Shown: positions 11,816-22,990 of the stretch, in pieces
Position numbering within the stretch: position 1 is the stretch's first letter
Layout: the number at the start of each line of letters is the position of its first letter
Assembly: GCA_006937955.1 (NCBI GenBank)
Contig: SSNP01000131.1
Coordinates: 881,311-945,310, forward strand
Length of the DNA: 64,000 nucleotides
Direction: 5' to 3'
DNA from: Pachypanchax playfairii
Taxonomy: Eukaryota > Chordata > Actinopteri > Cyprinodontiformes > Aplocheilidae
Notes under the pieces: generated by a model
Databases searched by the model: none
What the model saw: only the letters and a program-made list of their open reading frames with translations
What the model was told of the DNA's origin: nothing
Program-made: the position numbers and the translations under genes

Positions 11816-11875
11816 ATTTATAACTACTGATTTTAAACATTTTAAAGGAGTGTAAAGGAGTGAGAAAGTTAGCGA

Positions 11876-11877
11876 AT

Positions 11878-11953
<76 letters not shown>

Positions 11954-11956
11954 AAC
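11876..11956. repeat. (GAAA)n microsatellite
   Basis: About 19 near-perfect copies of the tetranucleotide GAAA form a pure purine tract, which is likely polymorphic in length. Confidence 0.97.
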
Positions 11957-13545
11957 ATGATGGATATTGCATCTACATGATATTTTCTGGAAAGATGTAA
12001 AGCCAAATACTTATTTCAAAATAATTAAAAAATGCAAATGGCTATTTGGGGGAATTTATTATCATCTTGGATGTATAGCACAACATTGAATCTAATACTA
12101 ATTCCTTCATTCACTGATGCTTTTTGATATGCAATTTAAACAATTTCTTCTGTATTGCAAGTTAATTCAGTAACAAAACACATTTTTTTGCAGTGCGGTT
12201 TCTTGTGTCTGGATTCATTTTCCAGCCACTAGTGTTGAAGATAATCTTTATTTACTCAGACAAGTATAGTTGTAAAGGTGCCAAATATTGTTATCCAGAA
12301 GAGCATAATCCTGATTAAACACCGAATGAGCAGTTGTAACTGTTATCTGCTTTCTCCTTTTGCATTTCTTGTTCATTTGATGAACAGTATTCTTTATCGC
12401 AACTTGTTTTCATTTTTCTGAGAATATTGGCACGTTTCCATGTACATCTATTTCCATCTTAGGTTCACACCAACAATCTCCACCCTATACCTCAACTATA
12501 CAGTACGTGGCGTCGCTGCAACTGCTTCGAGGCCATTAATTTCTGAGTTGTGCTTAATGCACTTGGCTCTCTGCGGCAGCGATGACATGTATAGGGGGCT
12601 GGAAAAAAGCGAGTGATAGAGAGGTGGCGATAGGTGGGAAAGAGGAAAGAGGCAGTAATAAAGAGGGGAGGGGTGAAGGTTCTAGCCTAAGAAACAAAGT
12701 GATCACCCTGGCTATGGAAAATAGCTAAGTGATAGTCAAATGGTGTAAGGAAGAGGCATGCTGTGGCAAAAGCAAGGCGAACCTTATATAACTGCATTTT
12801 TAATATGTTGCTCATATATTTAATCCTTAGACTAGATGCAGGACTTGTTACAAGGATGCTGCCAAGCAAATGATGTTCCTCTAAGATGCTCAAATGTTAA
12901 AGATTTGTTTGTTGTTCTTTTTCGGTAAGGCTCATTGAAGTTGGCCTCTGTTGTTCATGTCATCAAATATAAAATAACCATAGCATTCAGAGTGCATATG
13001 GCTTCCGGTCGTCATTTAAAGACCACACATTGCAGTTGTTTCTCTTAAAGGAGGTGTCAGAAATGGACAAGATAAAGATGATTGCAAACAAACAGATAAT
13101 TTGTAGGTCTTTTCATTATATTACATCCGTATTATGTTCCTTATCAACAATATGCCAGAATGTTGTTCGTTCCCTGCAGTCATTTACAACTAATCAACTA
13201 TTACACACGTTTTTCTATCCTTAGTAGTGCAGTGCATCCTAGGATTGCAGAGGCTTTATTACTCTTTTTTTAAAATCATCAATATAATAACCAATATGTG
13301 AATTTAGAAGACTGCCTGCACAGCTCTACATATATGACATCAAGCCGAAACCTTCTTTGTGTCCCCTTTTTATCACCCTTTGAAGGTTTTATGCACGTTA
13401 TTCTTATTTTGGTGAGTAATCACTCCGTAAGCTCTGCTTTTAAGTTTTCATTTTAAAACAGAGTCATATGTCGTTCTAAATAAATACCGATTATTTCTGC
13501 CTTCCTCTGTCTCTTTTGTCTGGTTTGGGTTTGAAGAATATACAG
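11957..13545. other. Non-coding sequence with one GC-richer unique block
   Basis: Most of this stretch has no recognised feature. At about 12500-12625 there is a GC-richer unique block (GAGGCCATTAATTTCTGAG, CTTAATGCACTTGG, GGCAGCGATGACATG) that stands out from its AT-rich surroundings and might be conserved non-coding DNA. No splice-bounded open frame was seen. Confidence 0.35.
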
Positions 13546-13769
13546 CAGGGATCTTGAAATCCAGGCCTCAAGGGCTGGTGCCCCACCAGTTTTAGATGTG
13601 TTTCTGCTCCAACACAGCTGATTCAAATTTTCCAAATTCCTTTTCAGCATGGCAAAGTTCTGCAGAGGCCTGCTAATGAGTCATCATTTGATTCCAGTGT
13701 GTTGAATCAGCGAAAGACCTAAAACATGCAGGATACTGGCCCTTAAAGGCCTGGATTTCAAGATCCCTA
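13546..13769. mobile_element. hAT-type MITE, 224 bp
   Basis: The ends are near-perfect inverted repeats: CAGGGATCTTGAAATCCAGG at the left and CCTGGATTTCAAGATCCCTA at the right. Flanks ATATACAG (13538-13545) and ATATAGAG (13770-13777) form an 8-bp duplication with one mismatch. The body is a familiar fish repeat (CTGCTCCAACACAGCTGATT) with no coding capacity. Confidence 0.85.
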
Positions 13770-13784
13770 ATATAGAGATTCTTA

Positions 13785-14408
13785 TGGTGCGTTCACACCG
13801 GCAGCTTTGTCAGCATCAAGCTATGTTCATAACGCTCCAAGTTTGACGCTTGAAAGTTGAAGCTTGTAACGCCTGCCAGTCAGAGCACGTAGGCATTGAA
13901 GCTCGTAACGCTGGACCGTTAAAAAGAGCGCGAAGGCGGGGTTTCCTTTGTTATCGGATGTTCTGAGCTATGGTGGATCATATAGAGAGAGTGGCTTGGC
14001 TTTATTTACTCCGTTTGTGGATACACCCCATTCTTCAGATGCGTTCTTAGTTTGAGGAGTTAAATCATTTGCTCCAGGAGCTACATATATAGGAGGTTTT
14101 CTTCCAGCGCTACTTCCGTCTGTTTGAAGACTTCCTACTTCATTCAGGTACGTCACTACGATGAGACGCTCTGATTGGTTGACATGCCGCTTCAAGAGCG
14201 TTAAAAGTTCAGCTAGCTGAACTTTCTGCGTTTCAAGCTGTTCAAGCGTTTCAAGCGTCAACGCCTGAAACGCTCGAAAAGCTTGAAAAGTTAACGCTTA
14301 CAAAGCGACGCAGAGCCGTTGACGTCTGTCTGACGCCCGTCCACCATAGACTTTACATGTAAACTTGCCACTTCTGACGTTGACGGTTGGGCCGGTGTGA
14401 ACGCACCA
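13785..14408. mobile_element. Harbinger-type MITE, 624 bp
   Basis: It begins TGGTGCGTTCACACCGG and ends CCGGTGTGAACGCACCA, a perfect 17-bp inverted repeat. It is flanked by TTA on both sides (13782-13784, 14409-14411), the 3-bp target typical of PIF/Harbinger elements. The interior is built from many short variants of a GTTTCAAGCG / ACGCTTGAA motif, most dense at 14215-14300. No protein is encoded. Confidence 0.82.
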
Positions 14409-14409
14409 T

Positions 14410-14731
14410 TAGGGATGCACCGATACTGGTATCAGGGCCAATACGATTGTATCTGTATCGTTTAGTTAACTGATACTTCAAATGTGGAAACTCTGCAATA
14501 TTTTCACAGAAAATTTGTATTTTTTACTTTAAATTTTGATTTTGTGGTCATTCTATCTTATTTTGGATTGAGTTCACCATCATTTGTTGTAACAAGCAGA
14601 GAAGAAAATAAAACCATTGCATTTTTTTGTGTGTGGTAGAAGTATCGGCATTGATACTCGGTATCAGCAAGTACTCAGATCCAAGTATTGGTATTGTATC
14701 GATTTGACAAAGTGATATAGTTGCATCCTTA
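14410..14731. mobile_element. hAT-type MITE (GGGATGCACCGATAC family), abutting the Harbinger-type MITE
   Basis: It opens TAGGGATGCACCGATAC and closes with TTGCATCCTTA, an imperfect inverted repeat. Internal GATACTCGGTATCAG and AGTACTCAGATCCAAGTA blocks are shared, in opposite orientation, with the copy at 50610-51078, which shows an 8-bp duplication. Here the left boundary coincides with the right TTA of the preceding Harbinger-type element, which probably inserted at this element's edge and hides its own left duplication. Confidence 0.7.
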
Positions 14732-14734
14732 ATT

Positions 14735-17590
14735 AATTTATTTATTTCAATATCTAGCAATGTTGTAACACAATTATTATCATGTTTGCTAAAAGAGCTA
14801 ATTAAGAAAATGGAATTTTACTAGCAGTCCCTGCCACCCAATAAAATGTCGCGTTACAAATATATGTAGATGTTATGGGGAGCTTTTATTTAGCATTTTC
14901 CAGATTACCACCAGGTAAAACGTTGAAATGAATGTTACACTTTGAAGGCTGCTGACCTGCTGGAACATAATATGTAATTACTTAGATAGCAGAGCATCGA
15001 CAAATTCAAGCCATGATCCAAATTATTCATGACAAGCATGTGATACTTGCAAAAAAAAAAAACAGTATAATGTATGTTTATTGTGGCGTATCGCCGTCAC
15101 CTAATGGTGTGTGTATGTGTGTGTTGTATCTTTATATTTTTGTTGATGGCTTCCCCTTAATTATTTTTATTTTCCATGCTTGCGTTTTTCAGTATTCAAT
15201 TGTTTTGTGTAATCTGCAGAATTCTTTTTGAGATTATTTATTTTCATTCTTCTTGTTTACCATTGTTGTGTGAAATGCACGTTTTAAATTTGCACTGCAG
15301 ACCTTGAAATTAAATCAGGGTGTGTGTATGTGTGTATGCGCTGAATGAAGAGATGTAACTCACAGATACAAATGCAGTTGTCTCTTGTCTAAAGGACTAG
15401 TTTGCATTATTCAAAAAAACAATAATGTTGCTTTCAGATTCCTGTCAAACACATGAGATGAATAAACTGTTATTTCCTTTTCTCAATTCGATATGACAGC
15501 AGATACCACTTGGATTAAATCAGGATACATGGTAAGCTTTTGGATTTGGTTGTGAAAGGAATATAAAATAAGATTTGGCAGTTGTAGTTCTCGTTTACAA
15601 CAAGTGGATTTAGGTCATCATATAGCAGAATTTTTGGCAGGTAGCTCAGTTTGCCTTTTTCTCATCCATCCATCTCTGATTGATCTCTAACCTGCCTTGC
15701 TCTCTCTCTCCAGCGTCTTCCCTCTACTCCAAATGGCTGCTTGTGTTCAGCCTACACCGCTTGCACATTCAGCCATGTTAGCAGGCTCCTGCTGTGGCAG
15801 GAAATGAACAGGGTGGAATGGGAGGAAGAGTAATAGGCCGATCCTTACCATGGGTTCGGAACATTGGGTCAGGATGGGCTTAGTGTAGATGTGACACAGA
15901 GTAGTCCCGTGGATGTTGTTACCAGCCAGATTGCTTTTGGCAGGCAGGTCTCCAGGATCCCAGCTGGGTATCTGGATGGTTACACAGGCATGAAGTGGAT
16001 TTTCAACATCTCATATATGCGTGTGTTGAGAGGTGTAGGGTTGTCTGCACACAGCTGCATTGCGGTGTAAGCCCTTCACATGCCGCCTCTTCTCTTGTTT
16101 CAGTTTAATGCTTCACTAAACCTTTTGTCAGATCCAGTTAAACCATTTGGTGTGACAAGTAGGATTTGGCCATTATGCACAATTCCACTGGAGCTGTTTA
16201 TGTGAGATTTGCGGATCTGCTTATTCAGTCTTGGTTATTATTAAACTTGACCAAAGTTTGGTTGGAAATCTGAATTACAGATAGCTGTAGCATACACAAG
16301 TGAATTTTAGAGCATAATTCAGCAGCCGCAGCAAGTAATGAAGACATGGAACTGACCAAAATATTTCTGTCTGAAAAATATTTTAAAAAAGGAATAAAAA
16401 AAACACATTTACATGATGAGTCACACAAACTGGAGGCTCATTTCCAACTTCCCAATGTAAATTACCTCATAAAATACACAAACAAAAATATCTCCACAGC
16501 TCATTAGCATTTAGCATCTTGCCCCCGTGTAGCTGCAGAGCTCTTCATCCAGCCCCCATCATTTTAATTAACCCTCGATGAGGAGAGGTGATGAACTCTG
16601 CATCCCGCTTAACCTCTCGAGTCGCACACACAGACACACTCCATCTCCTCCTTTGTATTCCTTCCTCGTCACTGCCATTATGTTTTTTTTCCCTTCTCCC
16701 GATAACACTTGACTAAAATGGAGGTCAGCGGAAGCAGGAGACTGGAAAATATACCCAACAGACTTGTATAGGGTCACGCACATGATAGTAAAAACAAGTA
16801 TGTGTGCAGATCAGTTGCAGACACCCACAGCAAGTGCTACGATGGAAACTGAGGGGGTTTTGAGTCATTTTCATGTGTCCAATTAAAATATGACACAGAT
16901 AAGTCCTCTGTAAAGGTAAACTATTAATAGGTAGAGCACAGCTTGACAAGTAGGTTTTGTTTTCCTTTTTTTTAATGCACAACTCTTATTAAGGAAGTGT
17001 ATTTGCTTGATTGGCTACAGTAGATGGAGTTTGCACGTCATTTTTTTGCTGGCAAAAAATTATCTGGTTGCAAGAGAATAATAACAATAATAATGTTTTT
17101 TAACAACTGCAAAAAAAATTGTAGTTTACAAGAAACTGATTGAATAGGCTCATTTATTTTTTTCATTTCTGCTGAGATTGTAATATGTTTGAAACCTCCA
17201 GTTTTGTTGTACACATTTCAAGACTCATTTTTAACACACACACACGCATGCACACACAAATCAAATGGTCATCTGTGGCCAGTGGTTCATTTTTCACAGC
17301 CTGGAAGATGTTTTTCTGTTCGACTGGACTGTATCTCCCGCTGCAATCTGTACAAACAGTAAACAAACTTCTTGAGTTTGCCACTGAGTGGGACAGAATT
17401 CAAAGTTCATTCCACCACAGTGGTCATGGATTATTTGCTACAGTCCTTTGTGAAAAAAGTGTAACACATTTCTGTCAAATTTACCCTCAAAAACTTTTTG
17501 CTTTTTTTTGTCACACTTAAACATTTCAGATCAGCAAACATAGACTAAGTAGATGGAAAATAATTTCATTTTTAAATAGTTATATTATTT
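14735..17590. other. Mostly unique non-coding sequence
   Basis: No credible exon was found. A pyrimidine tract ending in CCAG at 15712 is followed by an open stretch to about 15830, but it lacks a donor and recognisable protein content. A unique block at about 16500-16640 (GCCCCCATCATTTTAATTAA, then CTCGATGAGGAGAGGTGATG) is a possible conserved element. Short CA/TG stretches occur near 17240. Confidence 0.4.
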
Positions 17591-17591
17591 A

Positions 17592-17640
17592 TTAAAGAGG
17601 CCCTTCCAATAAAAACAGTTTTTCTTAGGTTTTGGAAGAC
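17592..17640 (-). mobile_element. MITE-1 end fragment
   Basis: TTAAAGAGGCCCTTCCAATA followed by AAAACAGTTTTTCTTAGGTT matches the reverse complement of the MITE-1 3' terminus, as in copies A and D. The rest of the element is absent, so it is a truncated remnant. Confidence 0.7.
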
Positions 17641-17824
17641 ATTATCTGAGTTTACATTTTACTAAATTCGGGGGTAGGGGGGTGAATCAGGTGAAAATAG
17701 GGATCCTAGTGTTAATTAGAAAAAGTTAAAAGGTTTTATTTAGTATTACCTTAGTCTCCTATAGAGACTCATTGCCTCAAGACTAAATCTGGTATTATAT
17801 GCAGCAAATCCCCTTGTAGTCAGG

Positions 17825-17945
17825 TTTAAAGACCCACTCTGATGCAAATCATGTTTTCTGTGTTGTTAACATGTTCTTGTGGCATTTTTCTGATGCTAGA
17901 GGATGTATTTTAAAGAGGCCATTCCATGAATGTAACTGGAAGTGT
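17825..17945 (-). mobile_element. Remnant of a MITE-2 / MITE-1 composite
   Basis: TTTAAAGACCCACTCTGAT at 17825-17843 is the terminal repeat of the MITE-2 family. The following sequence (ATGTTCTTGTGGCATTTTTC, TGATGCTAGAGGATGT) is the reverse complement of 37212-37292. It leads directly into TTTAAAGAGGCCATTCCAT, the MITE-1 end. The same MITE-1/MITE-2 junction occurs at 37200-37230, so this is part of a composite copy, not two independent fragments. Confidence 0.7.
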
Positions 17946-17984
17946 CTGTAACAAATGTACATGTACATCTACACATCTTTTTAC

Positions 17985-18180
17985 AATGGCCTTCGAATTT
18001 GATTAAACTCGGCAATAAGTTTTTTGTTTTTTTTTGTGTATACTCAATGTATATTGAACTGTCTTTTTATTTTTGGGCACTTATTGAGTGCTTCTTTTGT
18101 TGATTTTATCGCTTGTGCAGCACTTTAGTCTCCTCGTCAGATGTGTAAAGTGCTTTATAAATAAAGGTTATTATTATGTA
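17985..18180 (+). repeat. Possible LINE-type 3' tail
   Basis: The sequence ends GTGTAAAGTGCTTTATAAAT followed by AAAGGTTATTATTATG. This resembles the (ATT)n-type 3' termini of fish non-LTR retrotransposons. No coding remnant is attached. Confidence 0.3.
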
Positions 18181-18232
18181 GGTAGGACAGCTGACACTTT
18201 GCTTTAGTATCACGGACTCTGAGGGGTGTGAC

Positions 18233-18854
18233 TAATGCCCCTTTTCCACCGACAAATCGGCACGGCGCGCTTGAGAGCGGTACAGTATTGCGCGGATCAA
18301 CTCCGTAAGTGGGGATATGGGCGTGCCAATCTGGGTATGAAAAGGGGCGCGCAAAAGTCTTTGTCCACGACGTCACAGCGCGTGAAACAACAACAACAAT
18401 GGCAGATATATGTGTGCTTTTGTACTTTGCACTCTGTCTGTGGTTCATTTTGGTTGGTTGGATTTTTGGTTCTTCTGGAGGAAGTCGCCATTGTCCAAAG
18501 TCAGTTGTATTTTAAAACAAAATATTTATATGGTTATGGAGTTTTTTTTTTAAAGTCTTTTGCGGGAGCGTTTCTATATCACACCACGTGAACACCACAC
18601 ACAGCCGGGCCAATCAGGGGCTACCACTACGTAGGTAGTCGTGTCACTGGTAGCAGTTTACTGGACCAATCAGTAGACAGGTGGGCGTGTGGGACCGCTT
18701 TGGGCCGCTTCGGACCACCGAGGAGGTGGTCTGAAAAAAGAGGCCGGGTTGTCGCGGAATGACGCAGTTAAGACCCGAGAAAGGCGGTGGAAAAGGGTCC
18801 GCAGGGGGCTAAAGTGAACCGAGCCGATGTTCTGTCGGTGGAAAAGCGGCATTA
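18233..18854. mobile_element. Non-autonomous DNA transposon with TGCCCCTTTTCCACCG ends, 622 bp
   Basis: TAATGCCCCTTTTCCACCGA at the left and TCGGTGGAAAAGCGGCATTA at the right are inverted repeats with one mismatch. The interior is much richer in G, C and CpG than the surroundings. Several short frames occur (up to 118 codons) but none resembles a transposase. The target duplication is not clear: flanks read TAA and TTA if the ends are trimmed. PIF/Harbinger is possible but unproven. Confidence 0.75.
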
Positions 18855-19190
18855 AAGGTGCAACACTGATTTTTTTTTGCCTGAGTGGAGCTCTCTGAGA
18901 AGAAAACTCTGTATTGCTGCTTTAATACATAGAATTAATACAATGTATTTAGATTAATTTAAATTGTTTTCAGAGAAGGAATAAATGGCTACATGCCCAA
19001 ATGAATAACAAACCAGTACACTCTGGTTGTCAGGCCAAAACATTGTATTCCCATTTTTTATATTTTTAATGTTATTGAGTAAATCACCTCTGGTTGGAAC
19101 TTTTCAAGTATGTCAGTGGTTGAGTGGGTGAAAATCCAATGAAAAGTATAAAACAGAGCTAGTGACTTGTAGGGACCCTTAGATCCCCAC
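18855..19190. other. Non-coding sequence, no feature recognised
   Basis: AT-rich sequence without a recognisable gene or repeat boundary. Confidence 0.45.
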
Positions 19191-19199
19191 TAGGCCAGA

Positions 19200-19720
19200 A
19201 GAGAATAAGGAACATAAACACTTTTAAAAAAGCTCTTCAGATCTGTGGAGACTCTGACTGGACTTTCATCAAGCCAAGAAATCTGGAAACACTTCACAGT
19301 CTCAAACAGAGAGAAGAGGAAAAACAAACACCCAAAATGTTTTTATGCCATATGTTGCTAGAATATCAGACAAACTCATGAGAATTTTCTCCAAACACAA
19401 CATCCCCATGCACCTCAAACCAAACAGCATCCTCAGACAAAAACTGGTTCACCCTAAAGATAAAACACCGAATCACAAACTGAGTGGTGCGGCGATCACA
19501 GTCCAGTGCAGTGATGAGGGTTCACACCTTTATATAAGCAAAACTAAACAACCATTGACACAAAGCACAACACAGGAGAAGCAGCTCTTCAGATCAAGAT
19601 TCAGATTTACATCTACATCTTAAAGATAAAGGACACTTTTTTAAGGATAAATAACATACATATTTTGGACAGAGAAGTAAGATGGTTTGAAAAATGGGTT
19701 AAGGAACCATCAAAACAGTG
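19200..19720 (+). pseudogene. Penelope-like retroelement remnant, C-terminal GIY-YIG-like region
   Basis: Penelope-like elements encode a reverse transcriptase followed by a GIY-YIG endonuclease. The frame at 19345-19623 (92 codons) reads MPYVARISDKLMRIFSKHNI, then LRQKLVHPKDKTP, then VQCSDEGSHLYISKTKQPLT. This order matches what I recall of the linker and the start of the endonuclease domain in fish Penelope-like proteins. LYISKTKQPL occupies the place of the YIG motif, with the Gly replaced, so catalysis would be impaired. Upstream, SSDLWRL-like codons at about 19225-19260 look homologous but out of frame. Downstream, LKDKGHFFKD (about 19620-19650) and VRWFEKWVKEPS (about 19678-19715) continue the homology after frame changes. 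It is a 5'-truncated, frameshifted remnant. Family level (Neptune or Poseidon type) is not resolved. Confidence 0.72.
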
Positions 19721-19770
19721 AAACAGTTAATTACAACATCTCACATTAACAAGTCCCAGAGAACTATGAC

Positions 19771-20261
19771 TTAAAGAAGCCATTTCACAAAGATTTCAGG
19801 ACTTTGTGGTTATTTCTTTTTTCTTTTCTGCATCAAAATTCAGCTGGTTTCATCAGGCTTCGGCAGTCTTTCATTAATATTCATTATTTGAATTTTCTGA
19901 ACTCAGATTGGTTAACAAACTAGCCTATGAGAGCAAGGTATACTGTTTCCTGCCCCGCTGCGCATGGCAACATCAGACGTTCTCTTTTCCTGTTTGACAC
20001 GTCTTATGCTAACAGCTTTTAGCTAGCAGCATGCTAGGCGTGGTATCAACTGTGGGAGCTGCCGGATACTAAAGAACAAAGGAGTTTTAACGAAACAAGT
20101 ACAGGCTTTTCAAACTCGGGTTTTATCGCCACCGTAGTTTGAGAGATTAAAACTGAAAGAGAAGTTGTTGACCTGTTTTCATACCCACTATGAAGGTAAG
20201 AATACCTGGGGAGGTAAAATATTCATCAGAAAAACAGTTTTTAATGGAAGGGCTTCTTTAA
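19771..20261 (+). mobile_element. MITE-1 copy B
   Basis: It runs from TTAAAGAAGCCATTTCACA to GGAAGGGCTTCTTTAA, so both ends carry the same compensating change (GAAGC / GCTTC) relative to other copies. It contains GATTGGTTAACAAACTAGCC, CAGCATGCTAGGCGTGG and CTATGAAGGTAAGAATACC. TTAA stands at both edges, compatible with a TTAA target duplication. Confidence 0.85.
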
Positions 20262-20790
20262 TGTTTCTTAGAACTTAAAAAAGCCAATTCAAACTGTGGT
20301 CACATCTTTTAAGTCTGGAACTCCCAAACCATGATTAGAACTCAAGAAGCCTTTCAGATGAAAGGTGAAACATTTTCAAGAGATGACATGCAGAGTTTAT
20401 GTGAAATCAAGGTCAACATTTCCAAAATCAGACTACTTTGCTTTTACTTTAAAACTGGCTTATATTTTCAAAGTAACCACTATTGTTTTACCTTTTGAAC
20501 CCGGCTCTGTACAGGAAGTTAAAGATGTGAGTTACCCCAAAAAATGCTACTGGACACAAAAAAAAATGATAAGGAATGAAAAGTTTTTAATGAATTCACC
20601 TGTGAAAAAAAAATAAAAAAATTGCTGCGATATCTCAAAAAGACTAAATTAAAAGAGACAATATTTTTGTTTGTTTTAGTACTTTGTAAAATAAGTAGGG
20701 CATATATTTAGTATGCATCGCATGAGAAACCCCATTAAACAGAAATTTATGGTTTATGGTATCATTTTCAGTGTTTTTGGTAGAAGTTTT
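20262..20790. other. Non-coding sequence, no feature recognised
   Basis: AT-rich sequence with A-runs near 20560-20620. No recognised feature. Confidence 0.45.
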
Positions 20791-20792
20791 AA

Positions 20793-21043
20793 ATGTCCTA
20801 CATTCTTAAACGTTGCTTGAATGCACCAGATCTGCATGCAGCTAGTGCAGACAAGCTTTTGCTCCAAGAAAGAACAAACCAGGTCTGTAATCTGCAGAGA
20901 ATATCGACGACAAAGTTACTCAAAGAACAGTTAAGTGTTGTCAGAAATCTCACCAGATTTGTTCTTAGGCACTTTTTAGAGAAAAAAAGTCCTCAAGGAG
21001 GTCTGGAAATTTAGTTAGAAATAGCAAAGTTGGCAACACTGGT
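20793..21043 (-). repeat. Repeat fragment ending in GTTGGCAACACTGG
   Basis: The right edge AATAGCAAAGTTGGCAACAC is the complement of a motif also seen at 53345-53375 (TTGCCAACTTAGCGAC), suggesting a shared interspersed family. A short frame inside has no recognisable homology. The class is unknown. Confidence 0.3.
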
Positions 21044-21049
21044 AGGGTG

Positions 21050-21307
21050 CAGGGTCATGCGCTGATTTCAGAACTGTGTATGAAAACCACTGTTGCTGTG
21101 TTTGTCTAGAGTAACTGCAGTTAAATCCCGACTATTAAGCACAGACAGCACTGAAAGTATTTATTTATATCCCCAAAACTGACTGCTGCAGCCCTTTTTA
21201 TGGCGGCACTGTTTACTCACGAAGTCACTCGTTTCGGCCTTGTTGTTTCGATTATTTAGGTCTTTCGGCCGAAAATGTTTAGTGGCCAAAATTTCGGTGC
21301 ATCCCTA
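21050..21307 (-). mobile_element. hAT-type transposon end, truncated
   Basis: Read on the minus strand it starts AGGGATGCACCGAAATTTTG, continues CGGCCGAAAGACC, and runs about 250 bp without a partner inverted repeat. This terminal sequence is familiar from fish hAT-type elements. The transposase and the other end are missing. Confidence 0.5.
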
Positions 21308-22840
21308 ATGTGCAGCATTGACATCTAAGATTTGTAGAACTATATTACATCACCACTTAGTTTGTTTCCACATGCACAGTCCCCGTCAAGTAGAAACTGT
21401 GCATGAGTAACTCTTTTTTTGGGGGCAGCCACTTTAGGTACTGATACCCATAATATCAGATAGCAATGACTACTTCCATTTACCAACAAGCTACAGTTGC
21501 AAATTATACTTTTCCACCAAAGATCTTTTGTTGTTTTGTTTTTCTTCTTTTGTTCTGCTGATAGAGTGTTGAACTCTTTAGCTCTTGGTTGTTGTGACGG
21601 CTCTAAAAATGTACAAATTCTTTTAGTGTAATTACTACTCTGGAATCTCTTATTCACTGGTAATTTGCTTTGAATGAAAGTAACTGCTAAATAAATGTAA
21701 TATTATAAAAGCACATGCACACAGACGGGAGGGGTGTGTCCTCATGTCACTGCAGGTTCATATGTATTGAAATTATAAACAGCTGTTCCCACCCACATAC
21801 AAAGGGTAATAGATTCAACTGAGATTACCTGACTCGATCAGAACTGTACTTTATCATGTAATAGAAAAAGTGACCTGAGTAGTAGTGTGCCTGGTCTAAT
21901 TTTTAGCTTTGATTTTCTTGCAGAAATCATGTTTTATGCAGTAGAAGCTGTAGCGATAAGAACAACTATTAGCATACTAGCATAAAGCAACACACAAGGC
22001 CACTATAGTTAATAACCAATATTATGTTTTTCCTTCAAAAAAATAATTCTTCTCTCAACACCCATTCAACATAAGTTTCATTTTTGCACCTCAATATGCA
22101 AAACAGTGCATTTTATCCTATTCCATTTAAAACGGTGACAAACAACAGTACACAAAGTAACACCCAACCAACTCATTTCTTAGATGCAGCAGCCAGAGTC
22201 GCATCCAGGCTTTATTACTCACATATTGGATTTGCCAGAGTGCACGGCAGACTAATAACATGCATTATAATGGAGTATACCCATGATATTGCTGTTCATT
22301 TGTTTGTGATATAGTCAGATTGGAACCCACCATTCCACACCCCATCTTCCACACATAAGTTATTACCCTGAGCAGATGCAGTCAATTTGGCCTTGTTTTC
22401 ATCCCCGCCACACACCCAGTCACACAGCTACACGTTTGGGTCGCAGGAATAAGTCAGCCAAAGTTAAAGCTGCTATTAATTTAGCAAATTGCAATGTGAA
22501 TTGAATATTTTGTATACATATGTGTGTGTTTACATTCTACTTACATTTTATTATATGTGTGCAAGCTAGCGATAGAAACAAACACACTTTGATAACACAC
22601 TTTGATAGCAGTAGTGTCGCAGTGCGGGTTTGACAGTTGAGTTGCAGCGGGGTGGGACCTTTTGCAGCGTGTAATCAATGTTTGTAAGACGGTCCTTCAG
22701 GTGTTATCACTATAAATAGCCGGTCGGAAACAACAGATGGCGGAAACTGTCATAAATCGGGAGAAAGTTTGCTCCGGGAGATTTTCGAGAGGGGCACTGA
22801 AATTCAGGAGTCGTCCGGGAAAATCGGGAGAGTTGACATG
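21308..22840. other. Mostly unique non-coding sequence
   Basis: No exon was recognised. A patch at 22740-22840 (CGGGAGA and GGGAGAGTTGACATGTATG repeats) looks like the end of another interspersed repeat, but no second end was found. Confidence 0.4.
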
Positions 22841-22845
22841 TATGG

Positions 22846-22990
22846 CTTTAAGCTAACAGTAGCACTAGCATAAACAGAGAGCTTTCTGAAACAGCACAGA
22901 GGCGAATTGCTAATGAGTTACTGCCGCTATGCAGAAACTATGTTCTAGAAAACGGCACAGGTTTTTGGGCAAAACGCCATAATCATAATT
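22846..22990 (-). mobile_element. MITE-2 internal fragment
   Basis: The reverse complement contains CATAGCGGCAGTAACTCATT, AGCAATTCGCC and AAACCTGTGCCGTTTTCTAG, matching the MITE-2 copies at 24309-24777 and 35788. Neither terminal repeat is preserved. Confidence 0.7.

Noticed and set aside
15712..15835. Pyrimidine tract ending CCAG followed by about 40 open codons
   Set aside because: No splice donor at the end, an in-frame stop and no recognisable protein; too weak to call an exon.
18235..18591. 118-codon frame and overlapping frames on both strands
   Set aside because: They lie inside the 622-bp non-autonomous transposon and resemble no transposase.
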